A program made the position numbers and the translations under genes. A DNA stretch of 64,000 nt from Paraburkholderia sp. D15 (GTDB lineage: Bacteria; Pseudomonadota; Gammaproteobacteria; Burkholderiales; Burkholderiaceae): positions 62,001 through 126,000 of the forward strand of contig NZ_CP110397.1 in the NCBI RefSeq assembly GCF_029910215.1. Direction: 5' to 3'. Positions 35,412-44,535 of this stretch are shown piece by piece (position 1 is the stretch's first letter; each line of letters opens with the position of its first letter). The notes beneath the pieces were generated by a model, which did not search any database, was not told the origin of the DNA, and was given only the letters and a program-made list of their open reading frames with translations.

Positions 35412-36226
35412 GCCGGCGCAAACCTGACTTTCAGTTGCTTGACCTGACCGCGTGGCCTGCTGTCGCCTACACGGAACTCGACAGGGTGGAGGACCGGCTT
35501 ACCTTTCAGATGCACATGCAGGCGATCGAGCGCTACGCGCGGGGCGAATGCGTCAGGGATATCGAACAGGCGACGGGCGTCAACCGGCGACAGCTCTATC
35601 GATGGCTGGAACGGGGTTTGGCGCAGCATCCGGACGGACGGCTTTACGGCTTTCGCGCACTGCTCAAGCACGCGCGGATTGGCAGATATGTCCGGGTGAG
35701 TCCTGTAACGATTCGGGGCGTACGCGGCAGTCGCGGTGCCGTCGGTGCGCTCTCGCAACTCTTCGAGCGTCATCCGACGCTTGCGGCGTGGTTGCTGTTG
35801 CAGGTGAAACAGCGCCGCGTGCTGCTGCAGCAGATCAGCACCGATGGGCGATTGCGCACACGTCTGCGAGGCCTGCAATCACTGCACGACGAATTCCTGC
35901 GACAGTGCAGGATCGTCGGTCTGACGGCGGCGGATTATCCATTCAACACGGCGGGCCATGCGATCCGATCGCTCTCGCAGCGACTAAAAGCCGAGATGCT
36001 GCGCGGTTTCGGAACAGCCGCGCGCTCGGCGGGCGCTTCGCACCTGAAAGGGCTGCCGCGCAGCGATGACGCGGAGAGGCCATCTGCCACGCGACCGTAT
36101 CAGGTGGTCGAATTTGATGGCCATCGGCTCACCCACGGTATCGTTTTTCGGGCGTCACTTCCGTGGCGCAGACCGGTGATGGTTCCACATTGGTCAGACT
36201 GTTCTGTCCCGGATACGAACGGTTGA
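35408..36226 (+). pseudogene. TnsB-like transposase, 3'-truncated
   Basis: GTG 35408 overlaps the TnsA stop. The N-terminal part has helix-turn-helix features (QAIERYARGECVRDIEQATG, VNRRQLYRWLERGL) and a long helical linker, followed by VVEFDGHRLT, where the D should be the first acid of the DDE catalytic triad. After about 36124 the sequence becomes unrelated (HGIVFRASLPWRRPVMVPHW) and stops at 36226, so the second D and the E are missing. About half of a normal TnsB remains. Nothing else was seen up to 36301. Confidence 0.75.
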
Positions 36227-36301
36227 GCTTTCGGTTCGATTCCGGCCTGTGGGTCACGTGCGGACGCAAACAGTGGAGATCACCGGCTGTGCACTTACCG
36301 G

Positions 36302-37504
36302 CTATTTTCCTGGCTCCAGTTTGACCTTCAACCATCCCGGCTGGCGCGAATCGAAGGCCTTATAGGCCGCGATCACGTCCATCATCGGCTCTCGGTTGGT
36401 GAGCACGACGAGCGGATCGAAGGAGCCGGCCCGCACGCGTTCAACGAGCCCCGGGATGATCGACCGGTGATTGCAATTGCCCATCCGGATGGAGAGATTC
36501 TTGTTCATCGCCGCGCCGATCGGAAAAATCCGGTCATTGGGGGGATACACGCCAATCACGCCGAGCGTACCCGCTTTCGCGAGGGCGGCGACTCCCCAGT
36601 CGAGCGTCTGCGCGGGTGCGTCGCCCGGCACCCAGTTCTGACCGTCGGGCTTGCGTTCGGGGGTGACGACCTGACTTTCCTGTTCAGCCACAGATCCCTG
36701 GCCGCCAGATCCCGACGCTGCGGAATGCTGCGCGTCGACGCCCACCGCGTCAATGACGCGATCTACCCCGATGCCGCCGGTGAGGGTGAGAATCGCGTCG
36801 ACCGGGTCCTCCTGATCGAAGTTCACGACCTCAGCGCCCTGCAGGCGTGCCATATCGAGACGATCTGGCAACCGGTCTACGGCGATCACGCGGCCCGCGC
36901 CCATCAAAAAGGCGCTCGCGATGGCGAACTGGCCGACCGGGCCGGCGCCAAAAACCGCCACCGTGTCGCCGCGCGAGACCTCGGCCAGTTGTGCGCCGAA
37001 GTAACCTGTAGGAAAAATGTCTGACATCAGGATCGCGCGCTCGTCGTCGATACTGTCTGGTAGCCTGATGAGGCTCGCGTTGGCGAAGGGTGTACGGGCG
37101 TATTCGGCCTGAAGTCCCTGAAAAGGACCCGTAGATTTCGGGCCGCCAAAAAACGCGGTGCCAGCGCCCGGACCGTTCGGATTGGCCACGTCGCATTGAG
37201 CCGTGTAACCGCTGCGACAGTACGAGCAGTAACCGCAAGATACCGTCGACGGAATGAGGACGCGGTCGCCGGGACGAAGATTGCGCACACCGGCGCCGAC
37301 TTCTTCGATCACGCCTACGCCTTCGTGCCCGAGGATAGTGCCGGGCTCCATGCCGCCCATCGTTCCACGGATCATGTGCAGGTCCGTACCGCAGATCGCG
37401 CTCGCCGTGAGTCGGACGATCGCATCGTTCGGCTGCTGCATTTCAGGATCTGCTACGTTGTCCAGGGAAATCTTTCCGACATCGTGAAAAACGACCGCTT
37501 TCAT
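36302..37504 (-). CDS. Zinc-dependent alcohol dehydrogenase (formaldehyde dehydrogenase-like)
   Basis: 400 residues from ATG 37504 with GGAGG before it. Catalytic zinc site: SAICGTDLHMIRG and ILGHEGVGVIEEVG; structural-zinc loop CGYCSYCRSGYTAQC; Rossmann motif VAVFGAGPVGQFAIASAFLMGAGRV followed by VDRLPDRLDMARLQGAE. The insert containing SGSGGQGSVAEQESQVVTPER and the overall length fit the glutathione-independent formaldehyde/aldehyde dismutase-like MDR branch. It stands alone between a transposon remnant and the signalling genes, and is likely a cargo detoxification gene. Confidence 0.9.
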   Translation of the reverse strand: MKAVVFHDVGKISLDNVADPEMQQPNDAIVRLTASAICGTDLHMIRGTMGGMEPGTILGHEGVGVIEEVGAGVRNLRPGDRVLIPSTVSCGYCSYCRSGYTAQCDVANPNGPGAGTAFFGGPKSTGPFQGLQAEYARTPFANASLIRLPDSIDDERAILMSDIFPTGYFGAQLAEVSRGDTVAVFGAGPVGQFAIASAFLMGAGRVIAVDRLPDRLDMARLQGAEVVNFDQEDPVDAILTLTGGIGVDRVIDAVGVDAQHSAASGSGGQGSVAEQESQVVTPERKPDGQNWVPGDAPAQTLDWGVAALAKAGTLGVIGVYPPNDRIFPIGAAMNKNLSIRMGNCNHRSIIPGLVERVRAGSFDPLVVLTNREPMMDVIAAYKAFDSRQPGWLKVKLEPGK

Positions 37505-37688
37505 GGCGAACCTCCAGTGAATGATGGCGCTATTTCGCCGCACGGGCCGTGCCAAGCGTCTCGCCGACGGTGTGGGCCGCCCGCTTGCCGCTCACTGCCG
37601 ATGCCTTTGACAATCGCTGTGATCCTGCCTCAGGGCTTTAGCTGTATCGGAGGGTAAACGCCGATCCCATTCAGGGCGCTTAATGCCG

Positions 37689-37704
37689 TTAATACAGGTA
37701 TTAA
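37689..37704. promoter_or_regulatory. Palindrome upstream of the EAL gene
   Basis: TTAATAC-AG-GTATTAA, a perfect 7-bp inverted repeat, lies 90 bp before the EAL gene start and in the leader shared with the divergent dehydrogenase. Candidate operator for an unknown regulator. Confidence 0.4.
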
Positions 37705-37794
37705 TGCGTCGGCTTCGGGACCGCCGGAATTGATTATGTCCGACGCTGTGCAGTACGATAAATTCGGGCTTGGTCGTGCGTCCAGAAGCACACA

Positions 37795-39006
37795 GTGCAA
37801 TCGGGGATAGTGGTGGGGAAGTCCGTTTCGTTGCTGGATGATGTTGCAGGCGTGGCTGTGGGCCCTGGCGGCGAACGTTTTGTCTCCGCATTCCAGGCGA
37901 TTTATGATCTCGCGCGTCAAAAGCCCGTCGGCTTCGAAGCGTTACTGCGCGAGCCATGTGGCTTCCAGCAATGGAAATTGCCGGCAGAGATCATGCGGAC
38001 CATCGGCCAGCGTGATCCGATAGCGCTTGATGTAAAAAGTCACGCAACTCATCTCGCCAACGCGGGTCCCGTACTGGGTCCGGACGAATGGCTGTTTCTC
38101 AACAGTTATGCTTCCACCATCGCCCAGCCGGGATACGCGATTTCACTGGCGCGGCAGGCCACCGGCGCCGGAATTGCACCCCACCGCATCGTTCTGGAGA
38201 TTCTTGAGACGGAAGACGGCTCGCTGGAGGAGCTGGCCGACCACGTGGACGCATACAAAAGCGCGGGCTTCCTGATCGCGCTTGACGATTTCGGCGTCGG
38301 CTATTCCAATCTCTGCCGTCTGCTGCGGCTCAAGCCGGACCTGATCAAGCTGGACAGGTCACTGCTGCCTGCTTCACCTGATGATTACCGGTTGCTGGTC
38401 AATCTCGTCCGGCTGATGCACGAGGCAGGCATTTTTGTCGTTGCAGAAGGTATCGAAACGGCCGAACAACTGGTTGCGGCCGTTCATGCGAATGTTGACT
38501 TCGTGCAGGGTTTTCTGTTCGGCCGGCCGCATCCGCAAAACATCAGGAACGCGAGCGCGCGCGCCCTGATTGATACCGCTTTTGATGAAGCGCGAGTGCT
38601 TCGCGCTGATCTGACTGTTCCGGAGCACTATCGTCGTGGATTGAAGCGGGTGAAGCAGCAACTGCTTCTCAACCTGCCCCTGGCCGAAAGTTGCGCGCCA
38701 CTGACCGGTTTTGGCGACTGCATTGGCTGCTTCCTTCTGGATGAGACCGGTCGCCAGGTCGGTGACACCATTCAGGGACCGGCGTTCCATGCGGCCGCAC
38801 CGAAGTTTAGTCCGCTATGCGCTCTGCCGGGCGCACGCTGGGATAACCGGGACTATTTTCGCGAAGCCATCGAGCGTCCGGGAAACATTGCGATCGAAGG
38901 TCCATGGAGGGCGGTGAACGGTGCCCAGCTATGCGTGACGGTCGCGACCGCGGTCCGGATCGAAGGACGTTGCTTCGTCCTCGGCGCGGACATCTGCTGG
39001 CGCTGA
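37795..39006 (+). CDS. EAL-domain cyclic-di-GMP phosphodiesterase
   Basis: 403 residues if begun at GTG 37795 (start uncertain). The EAL domain spans about residues 30-260 and keeps the catalytic residues: VGFEALLR (E48), N103, ILE (E135), LDDFGVGYSNL (D164, D165), K185 and VAEGIET. It should hydrolyse c-di-GMP to pGpG. The C-terminal ~130 residues contain DCIGCFLLDETGRQVGDT and WDNRDYFREAIERPGN, resembling a small PAS/Cache-like sensor with clustered Cys. There is no membrane segment. Its last 78 bp overlap the convergent kinase gene. Confidence 0.9.
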   Translation: MQSGIVVGKSVSLLDDVAGVAVGPGGERFVSAFQAIYDLARQKPVGFEALLREPCGFQQWKLPAEIMRTIGQRDPIALDVKSHATHLANAGPVLGPDEWLFLNSYASTIAQPGYAISLARQATGAGIAPHRIVLEILETEDGSLEELADHVDAYKSAGFLIALDDFGVGYSNLCRLLRLKPDLIKLDRSLLPASPDDYRLLVNLVRLMHEAGIFVVAEGIETAEQLVAAVHANVDFVQGFLFGRPHPQNIRNASARALIDTAFDEARVLRADLTVPEHYRRGLKRVKQQLLLNLPLAESCAPLTGFGDCIGCFLLDETGRQVGDTIQGPAFHAAAPKFSPLCALPGARWDNRDYFREAIERPGNIAIEGPWRAVNGAQLCVTVATAVRIEGRCFVLGADICWR

Positions 39007-41043
39007 ACCTCGCGATTCCCGCGCAAGCGAATCCGCAATGTCGCCGATGATAGCAACGAGCCGGTCGGGATCCACGGGTTTGACCAGATGCCGGCTGAAT
39101 CCGCCCGCTGCCGAGCGCGCAATGTCCGATTCGGTCCCAAAGCCGGTCAGTGCGACCAGCACCGGTGGATGGTCACCTGACGCGGCGAGGATCTGTTCAG
39201 CGACCTCGTAGCCGTTCATGTCTGGCAATCCGATATCGAGTAATACTACGTCTGGCGAGTCGGCCACGGCCGCGCTCACGCCACTGGTTCCATCGTGGAC
39301 GGTCTGAACGGTATGACCGTCGAGTCCGAGCATCAGGGCGAGCGATTCGGCGGCGTCCCGGTTATCGTCGACGACGAGAATCTTCAACTGCCGTACTGCC
39401 TTCGTTTCCTGCACTGCAAGACATGTCGAGGGCACATCCGGCGCCGGGACTGTCGGCAAACGCACGCTGAACACGCTGCCTTTGCCCACGCCAGCACTGG
39501 TCGCCGTTGCGCTGCCGCCGTGCATACGGGCAATGGACCGGACGACTGAAAGGCCTATACCGAGTCCACCATTTGATTTTCGTATCAGCGGATCCGTCTG
39601 GGCGAAGAGATCAAAGATACGCGGCAGATCGCCTGCGGGAATGCCAACCCCTGAGTCGGCCACCGTGATGACGGCCATGCCGTTCTCGATGTCCAGGCGC
39701 AGACGGACTTCGCCTCCGTCGTCGGTGTACTTGACGGCGTTGTCAAGCAGGTTCGAGATGATCTGGGTGAGCCGGGTCGTGTCGCCATTGACGAAGACTG
39801 GCATGTCGGGAAAGTGCACCGAAAGGCGATGGTGATGACTTTCAGAAACCAGCCGCACTGCCTCGACTGCCCTTTCCGCTGACTCTTTAAGGTCGATGAC
39901 TTCCTTTCTGAGACGGATCTTGCCGGTCGAAATGCGCGAGACATCCAGAAGTTCGTCAACAAGATTGGCAAGGTGCTGACTTTGACGTTCGATAACGGGA
40001 GCAACCCATTGCATGTCCAGGGGAAGTTCCTGGAGCCGACGATCCATGAACCGCGCCGCGTTGCGGATCGGCGCCAACGGGTTGCGCAGTTCATGGGCAA
40101 GCGTGGCCAGAAAGACATCCTTGCGACGGTCGGCTTCCTTGAGTTCTGCCTCTGCGCGCACGCGCCCGGTTACATCGGCGAGCGTGCCTGTGAAGCAGTA
40201 GGGTTCGAGATCGTCATGAAAGCGAAAGCGTCCATTCATCTCGACCGTGCGGATTTCCTGGTCATTGCGGCGGAAGATCCTGAATACTGCGTGAACCTGG
40301 TGACCCGGGACCTTGCCTTCGTTGAACCGCTGAGAAAGGGGTTCCAGATCCTCCGGATGAACGACGGACCGCCTGAATTCGTCGCCCGAGAGCGGACCAT
40401 CCTGAGGACGCTGGCCAGTAATTTCGAACATCCTCGGATTTTCCCAGACCGCCTGTTGCCCGGCGACATCCCATTCGAAGATACCCAGGCCCGCTGCTGC
40501 TGCCGCAATACGCAGTCGCTCCTCGCTTTCCTGCTGGGTCGCCAGCGCGCGATCGCGTTGCGCAATTGCATCCGCCACGCGGGCCGCCTGCTCGTCGGAA
40601 AACTGCCGGATTGCGCAATTGATGCTCAGGCTGAACAGGTCTTCCAGCGCGCGGTGCGCAGGCGCCTCGAGCCGCCGCGAAACGCCCTGAGCCGAGGCAA
40701 AATAGGCCGACGTTGCGTCCTGAAGGCATCGGCGGAGCAGGTCGAGCTCTTTTAACAGTTCATCGAGCTGAAATCCCTGAGCCCAGCGGGTGTTTCCGTG
40801 CGCGCGCGCGTCGGCGTCAATACGCTCCCGGATAGTGTTGGCGGGGCGCTGCGTCAGAGCGGCACAGATTCCGGCGTAGACTGGCGGGAGATGATCAATG
40901 AGAGCATCGCGGGGCAGCCGCGATACCTGCGTCATCAGCGGATCTTTCATGAGCTCGGTCAGCCAGCGATCGAGCACGGTGCCGCGCCGGGTCTCAAGAT
41001 AAACGGCAAGTTCGTGCAATGGATCCTTGTGGCCCGGTTTCAC
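38929..41043 (-). CDS. Cytoplasmic hybrid histidine kinase (RsbRD-like N-domain, PAS, HisKA, HATPase, receiver)
   Basis: 704 residues. Residues ~10-160 form a helical sensor domain like the RsbT co-antagonist N-terminus (GNTRWAQGFQLDELLKELDL). PAS ~180-300 (GLGIFEWDVAGQQAVWENP), HisKA with FLATLAHELRNPLAP (H317), ATPase boxes NLLDNAVKYT, VADSGVGIP and GGLGIGLSVVRSI, receiver ~553-675 with phospho-acceptor D603 in LLDIGLPDMNGYE. No membrane segments. Such soluble hybrid kinases relay to a phosphotransfer protein; none is encoded nearby. Its divergent neighbour at 41288 is another hybrid kinase, giving a signalling block with the EAL enzyme. Confidence 0.93.
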   Translation of the reverse strand: MKPGHKDPLHELAVYLETRRGTVLDRWLTELMKDPLMTQVSRLPRDALIDHLPPVYAGICAALTQRPANTIRERIDADARAHGNTRWAQGFQLDELLKELDLLRRCLQDATSAYFASAQGVSRRLEAPAHRALEDLFSLSINCAIRQFSDEQAARVADAIAQRDRALATQQESEERLRIAAAAAGLGIFEWDVAGQQAVWENPRMFEITGQRPQDGPLSGDEFRRSVVHPEDLEPLSQRFNEGKVPGHQVHAVFRIFRRNDQEIRTVEMNGRFRFHDDLEPYCFTGTLADVTGRVRAEAELKEADRRKDVFLATLAHELRNPLAPIRNAARFMDRRLQELPLDMQWVAPVIERQSQHLANLVDELLDVSRISTGKIRLRKEVIDLKESAERAVEAVRLVSESHHHRLSVHFPDMPVFVNGDTTRLTQIISNLLDNAVKYTDDGGEVRLRLDIENGMAVITVADSGVGIPAGDLPRIFDLFAQTDPLIRKSNGGLGIGLSVVRSIARMHGGSATATSAGVGKGSVFSVRLPTVPAPDVPSTCLAVQETKAVRQLKILVVDDNRDAAESLALMLGLDGHTVQTVHDGTSGVSAAVADSPDVVLLDIGLPDMNGYEVAEQILAASGDHPPVLVALTGFGTESDIARSAAGGFSRHLVKPVDPDRLVAIIGDIADSLARESRGSAPADVRAEDEATSFDPDRGRDRHA

Positions 41044-41287
41044 GATTGGCGTCCTTGGTGTTAATGGCAGTAGGAAGCAGCGCGCTGAACTTCAGGAAAG
41101 GTGGAAATCTACCCCTAAAGATATGTTTGCTTCGCCGAACTGGAAAGGGGTTTATGGTGCTGCGAGAAGGATGGCGAATGACGCCAGGCCCAAAAATTGC
41201 TGCATGCCATCCAGTAGTGCGGGGACTTGGGTGTGCGGCAATCTGGACCAATAGCGGAGACTTCCCCGCATAACAAAAAGTTACAAA

Positions 41288-43510
41288 ATGGTTGAAGAAA
41301 TTACTTCGTCTGGAAGCCCGGACGAATGGTCAGACCTCCCGCCTTCCCCGCGCAACTTCGCGACCAGCCGGCGGGCACTCTCGGTAGTGCTGGCGACATC
41401 CATCGTCGTTCCACTCGTCTGTTTCAGCGCATATTGCTATCGCGACTATGTCAGTCGGGTGTCGGCTGCCAACGGCGCAGTAACGCGCCTGGCGCGCGTT
41501 GCACAGGAGCACGCGCTGAAAGTCATGGACCTGAACGGTGACATGTCCACCCGTGTGACCGATGTGCTCGGCGCACGGGACGATCGTCAAATTGACGAGA
41601 AAGAAGAAAGTCTGCATGAGCAGCTCGACCGGATTGGCGGCGGCTATCCGCAGGTCGCCTCAATCGCCGTATTCGGGACTGGCGGCAGGCTCCTCGTGAG
41701 CAGCCGCTACTACCCGTCTCCCCCTATTTCTATCGCAGGTCGAGAGGACTTCAAGGCCGCCCGGGCATTGTCGCCGCAGCCCTATATCGCATTGCCGATG
41801 CGCGGCGCGGTTTCCGGCTTGCCCGTTTTCAACATGACCACCGCCCGTTTAACGCCCGACGGACGCTTTCTCGGCGCCATTGCTGTTGCGCTGCGCCTCG
41901 ACTATTTCGAGCGTTTCTACGGGGAGCTATCGGAGGAGGGACTACCCGTCGCTGTCGGCCTGTATCGGCGCGATGGCGCTACCCTGGTTCGTTACTTCGG
42001 TCGACCCGCGCCTGGTAAGGCCAGGCTCAGCCAGCAGCGGCCGGAACCGGTTCTTGCCGAGGTGTTGCGCGACAAGCCTGCGTCCGGCATGACGAGAATC
42101 GTCTCCGGCGATGACGATCTTGCGACCATCACGGCGTTCCGGCGTGTGGGTGACTACCCGCTGTACGTCGCCGTCGGATATGAGCCTGCCACCGTCTGGA
42201 TGCAATGGTGGAAGCATTGTGCGTTGATAGGAATTTTGATCGGCGTCCCCAGTATCGCCGTCTGGCTGCTTGTCCTCTATTCGTTTCGCCAGGTTTCAGC
42301 CGAGGAGCGGGCATGGCGAAGCTGGCATGCGGAGGCGATGCGACGTGCGTCAGCGGAAGCCTCAGGCAGACGTCTCCAGCGGATGGGCGCGCTCGGGAAT
42401 CTGGTAGGCAATGTCGCACACGAATTCAACAATCTGCTGCTGGCTGTCTCAACAAACATGGCGATCGCGCGCAGCAAGGAATGCAAAGACGTAGACGCGG
42501 AGGTGGGCGCGGTGGAACGCGTTGTTGAAGGCGCGAGCGCTCTCGCCCGGGGGCTGCTCAGCGTCACAGGAAAACTCCCTGCAAGGCAGGCGATTGTCCG
42601 GCTCGATAGCTGGTTGCCGTCAGTCGAAGAGGCCATCCGGCGCGTTTTTGAGACCGACACGGTGAAGGTCTCGGTGGAGGTCCCATCCGATCCGTGGCCG
42701 GTTCTCGTCGATGTCTCAGAACTCAAGCTGACGATTATCAATGTCGCTACGAACGCAGGTGATGCGATGCCTCACGGAGGACGCTTTGTCGTCCAAGTCC
42801 AGAATTTGCAAATGGCCGGCGATGATCCGGATCTTCCGGCGGGCGACTATGTTCTGGTCGAGCTTTCTGACAATGGAGAGGGGATGCCTGACGAGGTCGT
42901 CAGGCGTGCGTTTGAACCGCTCTTCACAACGCGCCGGCGCGTTGCGCGCGTGGGCCTGGGACTGAGTCAGGTGCTCGCAGCATGTGAAAGAAATGGCGGC
43001 ACGGCGCGGCTGAATAGTGAGTGGGGAGCGGGTACGACGGTGCGTCTTTATCTGCCGCGCTATCGAGACGCGGTCGACGACCCTGTATTGGCGGCCACCG
43101 CGAGTGTTGAAGCTACCAGTGCATCGCGGCCTTCGGTACTGATTGTGGAGGACAATCTGGAGGTCGCCGCCGGACTTGCGGCGGCACTCGGCTTCCTTGA
43201 CCTGCAGGTGCACCACGAAACAGGCGCGGACAGCGCGCTGTCGCTGCTTGACTCCGGTGTCAGCTTTGACTTCGTGCTATCGGATATCCAGATGCCGGGC
43301 CGGTTGAACGGCATCGATCTGGCGGAGCGGTTGCGTGCGCAGTACCCGACGCTAAGAATGGCGTTGATGACAGGCTATGCAGACGAACTTGAGCGGGCAC
43401 AACGGGTGGGTGTGCCAATTCTCTCGAAACCGTTTGCCATCCGGGACTTGCATCATCTTATCGTCGCCGGTCTTTCCGAAGACAGCCGCCACGTGATCCG
43501 GATTTCATAA
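41288..43510 (+). CDS. Membrane hybrid histidine kinase with periplasmic Cache domain
   Basis: 740 residues. TM1 ~31-50 and TM2 ~312-333 enclose a ~260-residue periplasmic dCache-like sensor (YPQVASIAVFGTGGRLLVSS, DGRFLGAIAVALRLDYFERF). HisKA region has NLVGNVAHEFNNLLLAV (H378), the H-E-F-N-N form used by the NtrB/ZraS-like HWE-independent group. ATPase: NVATNAGDAMPHGG, LSDNGEGMP and GLGLSQVLAACERNGG. The C-terminal receiver (PSVLIVEDNLEVAAGLAAAL) has its phospho-acceptor Asp in FDFVLSDIQMPG. Expected stimulus is a small ligand, perhaps an organic acid. Divergent from the other kinase across 244 bp with no obvious operator. Confidence 0.93.
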   Translation: MVEEITSSGSPDEWSDLPPSPRNFATSRRALSVVLATSIVVPLVCFSAYCYRDYVSRVSAANGAVTRLARVAQEHALKVMDLNGDMSTRVTDVLGARDDRQIDEKEESLHEQLDRIGGGYPQVASIAVFGTGGRLLVSSRYYPSPPISIAGREDFKAARALSPQPYIALPMRGAVSGLPVFNMTTARLTPDGRFLGAIAVALRLDYFERFYGELSEEGLPVAVGLYRRDGATLVRYFGRPAPGKARLSQQRPEPVLAEVLRDKPASGMTRIVSGDDDLATITAFRRVGDYPLYVAVGYEPATVWMQWWKHCALIGILIGVPSIAVWLLVLYSFRQVSAEERAWRSWHAEAMRRASAEASGRRLQRMGALGNLVGNVAHEFNNLLLAVSTNMAIARSKECKDVDAEVGAVERVVEGASALARGLLSVTGKLPARQAIVRLDSWLPSVEEAIRRVFETDTVKVSVEVPSDPWPVLVDVSELKLTIINVATNAGDAMPHGGRFVVQVQNLQMAGDDPDLPAGDYVLVELSDNGEGMPDEVVRRAFEPLFTTRRRVARVGLGLSQVLAACERNGGTARLNSEWGAGTTVRLYLPRYRDAVDDPVLAATASVEATSASRPSVLIVEDNLEVAAGLAAALGFLDLQVHHETGADSALSLLDSGVSFDFVLSDIQMPGRLNGIDLAERLRAQYPTLRMALMTGYADELERAQRVGVPILSKPFAIRDLHHLIVAGLSEDSRHVIRIS

Positions 43511-43587
43511 GCGCTAAACTTGATTGCCTGTCTGCTGCCATTGACATTAGGCACTTCCGCGAGCTTTGTGACAAACAATGCGTCTTT

Positions 43588-43824
43588 TCAGCGTTCGTCA
43601 CGTTCCGTCGAAGCCTTGGCAGGCGGGCCGCCGAGGCGGCCCGGTTCAAGGCCGGGTTCGTTGTCGGGTTCGTCATCTGGCGGTCCGCCAGGCGCGCCGG
43701 GTCCGGGTCCGGGTTCATTATCGGGAAGTCGTGGCGACGAAGTAGCGCCCGGTTCAAGCTCCGCCTTGTCGGGAATCTTGGGCTGTGCAACGGCAGACAT
43801 GGTTTCCCCGCTTATGGATGTCAT
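43588..43824 (-). CDS. Small Pro/Gly/Glu-rich protein
   Basis: 78 residues from ATG 43824, or about 70 from ATG 43800, which has GGGGAAACC before it. The sequence is repetitive: LPDNEPGPGPGAPGGPPDDE then PDNEPGLEPGRLGGPPAKAS. It begins 2 bp after the stop of another Pro-rich small gene on the same strand, which supports real translation over chance. Intrinsically disordered and acidic, no signal peptide. Burkholderiales genomes carry such short Pro-rich proteins without assigned function. Confidence 0.55.
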   Translation of the reverse strand: MTSISGETMSAVAQPKIPDKAELEPGATSSPRLPDNEPGPGPGAPGGPPDDEPDNEPGLEPGRLGGPPAKASTERDER

Positions 43825-43826
43825 AG

Positions 43827-43970
43827 CTAGAGCACTCCCGATTCATCAGGCGGGTGAGGCTGGTCACGCGCGGTTTCGGGCGTCCCAACGTCAGGACGGT
43901 CGGGCTCCGCGTCGGCGTTTGACGGTTCCGGTACCGTCGGTGCAATATCTGGAATGACGGGATCAGGCAT
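43827..43970 (-). CDS. 47-residue Pro-rich peptide
   Basis: ATG at 43970 with GGTGAG upstream opens a short frame ending at TAG 43827-43829. The peptide starts MPDPVIPDIAPTVPEPSNAD and is rich in Pro, Asp and Glu; its style matches the adjacent downstream gene, and the two are spaced by 2 bp. The shared orientation, spacing and composition argue for a two-gene unit of disordered small proteins. Confidence 0.5.
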   Translation of the reverse strand: MPDPVIPDIAPTVPEPSNADAEPDRPDVGTPETARDQPHPPDESGVL

Positions 43971-44407
43971 AAACTCACCTCATTCAGCAAATGAAAACAA
44001 ATGATCCCGTTGTTGAGCATGAGGTGTTCCCGATAGGACGCCCCCAGGCGCGACGATGTCCTTGTCCGGGCTGGCACCGCGAGGTTCGCAATTTGCCTAC
44101 CGCAAGTCGCCTGTCCAGAAGCTAGTGTCCCCATGGCAGTACTTTGACGAAAGACAAGGGTGACCATCAGCTCATAAATCGCGGTGCGTCCGTAACTGGG
44201 ATGTGACTTAATGTTTCCAGCCAACGTTAGGAAACAGCGTGCAAGCCCGCGATGCCAGGCTTGGCTCCAGACACAAAAACGGTGCCCCCTGGTCAGGCGA
44301 TTCGGGGGTGTTTTTCTTTGATCCGATGCCGTTGACGGAAGCGGCCCAGACGTCGGATGAAGCCGTCAGCGCACTTCGCAATGCTCGATTTACATGCCTG
44401 CTGTCCA
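43971..44407. other. Stretch without a supported gene
   Basis: Promoter region of the Pro-rich genes plus a weak hairpin (CCCCC/GGGGG around 44286-44310 followed by TTTTTC) that could end plus-strand transcripts. No frame is convincing. Confidence 0.4.
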
Positions 44408-44535
44408 CTAGGGTTTGTCGGCGCCGGCGTCCTTGCGATTTAATGCTGCGAGAGTCAGGGATAGCGCGGCATGGTCGACCGGCTTGACCAGATGATCATC
44501 GAATCCCACCTCGCGGCTGCGCTGCTGGTCTTCAC
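44408..44535 (-). pseudogene. Receiver-domain (response regulator) 3' fragment
   Basis: In the frame ending at TAG 44408-44410 the peptide CEDQQRSREVGFDDHLVKPV is the last third of a response-regulator receiver domain (the Lys of VKPV is the conserved signalling lysine). The start and phospho-acceptor Asp are absent. It abuts the tyrosyl-tRNA synthetase fragment in a different frame, at about 44535. Confidence 0.65.

Larger units (their letters stand above)
34611..36124 (+). mobile_element. Truncated Tn7-like transposon remnant
   Basis: Left end with three direct repeats, then a frameshifted TnsA-type endonuclease gene and an overlapping TnsB-type transposase gene that is cut off after its first catalytic segment. 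No TnsC, target selector or right end is present. The right boundary is placed where TnsB-like homology stops, about 36124. The element cannot move on its own. Confidence 0.7.

Noticed and set aside
43520..43957. Plus-strand 145-codon Gly/Pro/Arg-rich frame
   Set aside because: It is the antisense reading of the two Pro-rich minus-strand genes, which have better starts and spacing.
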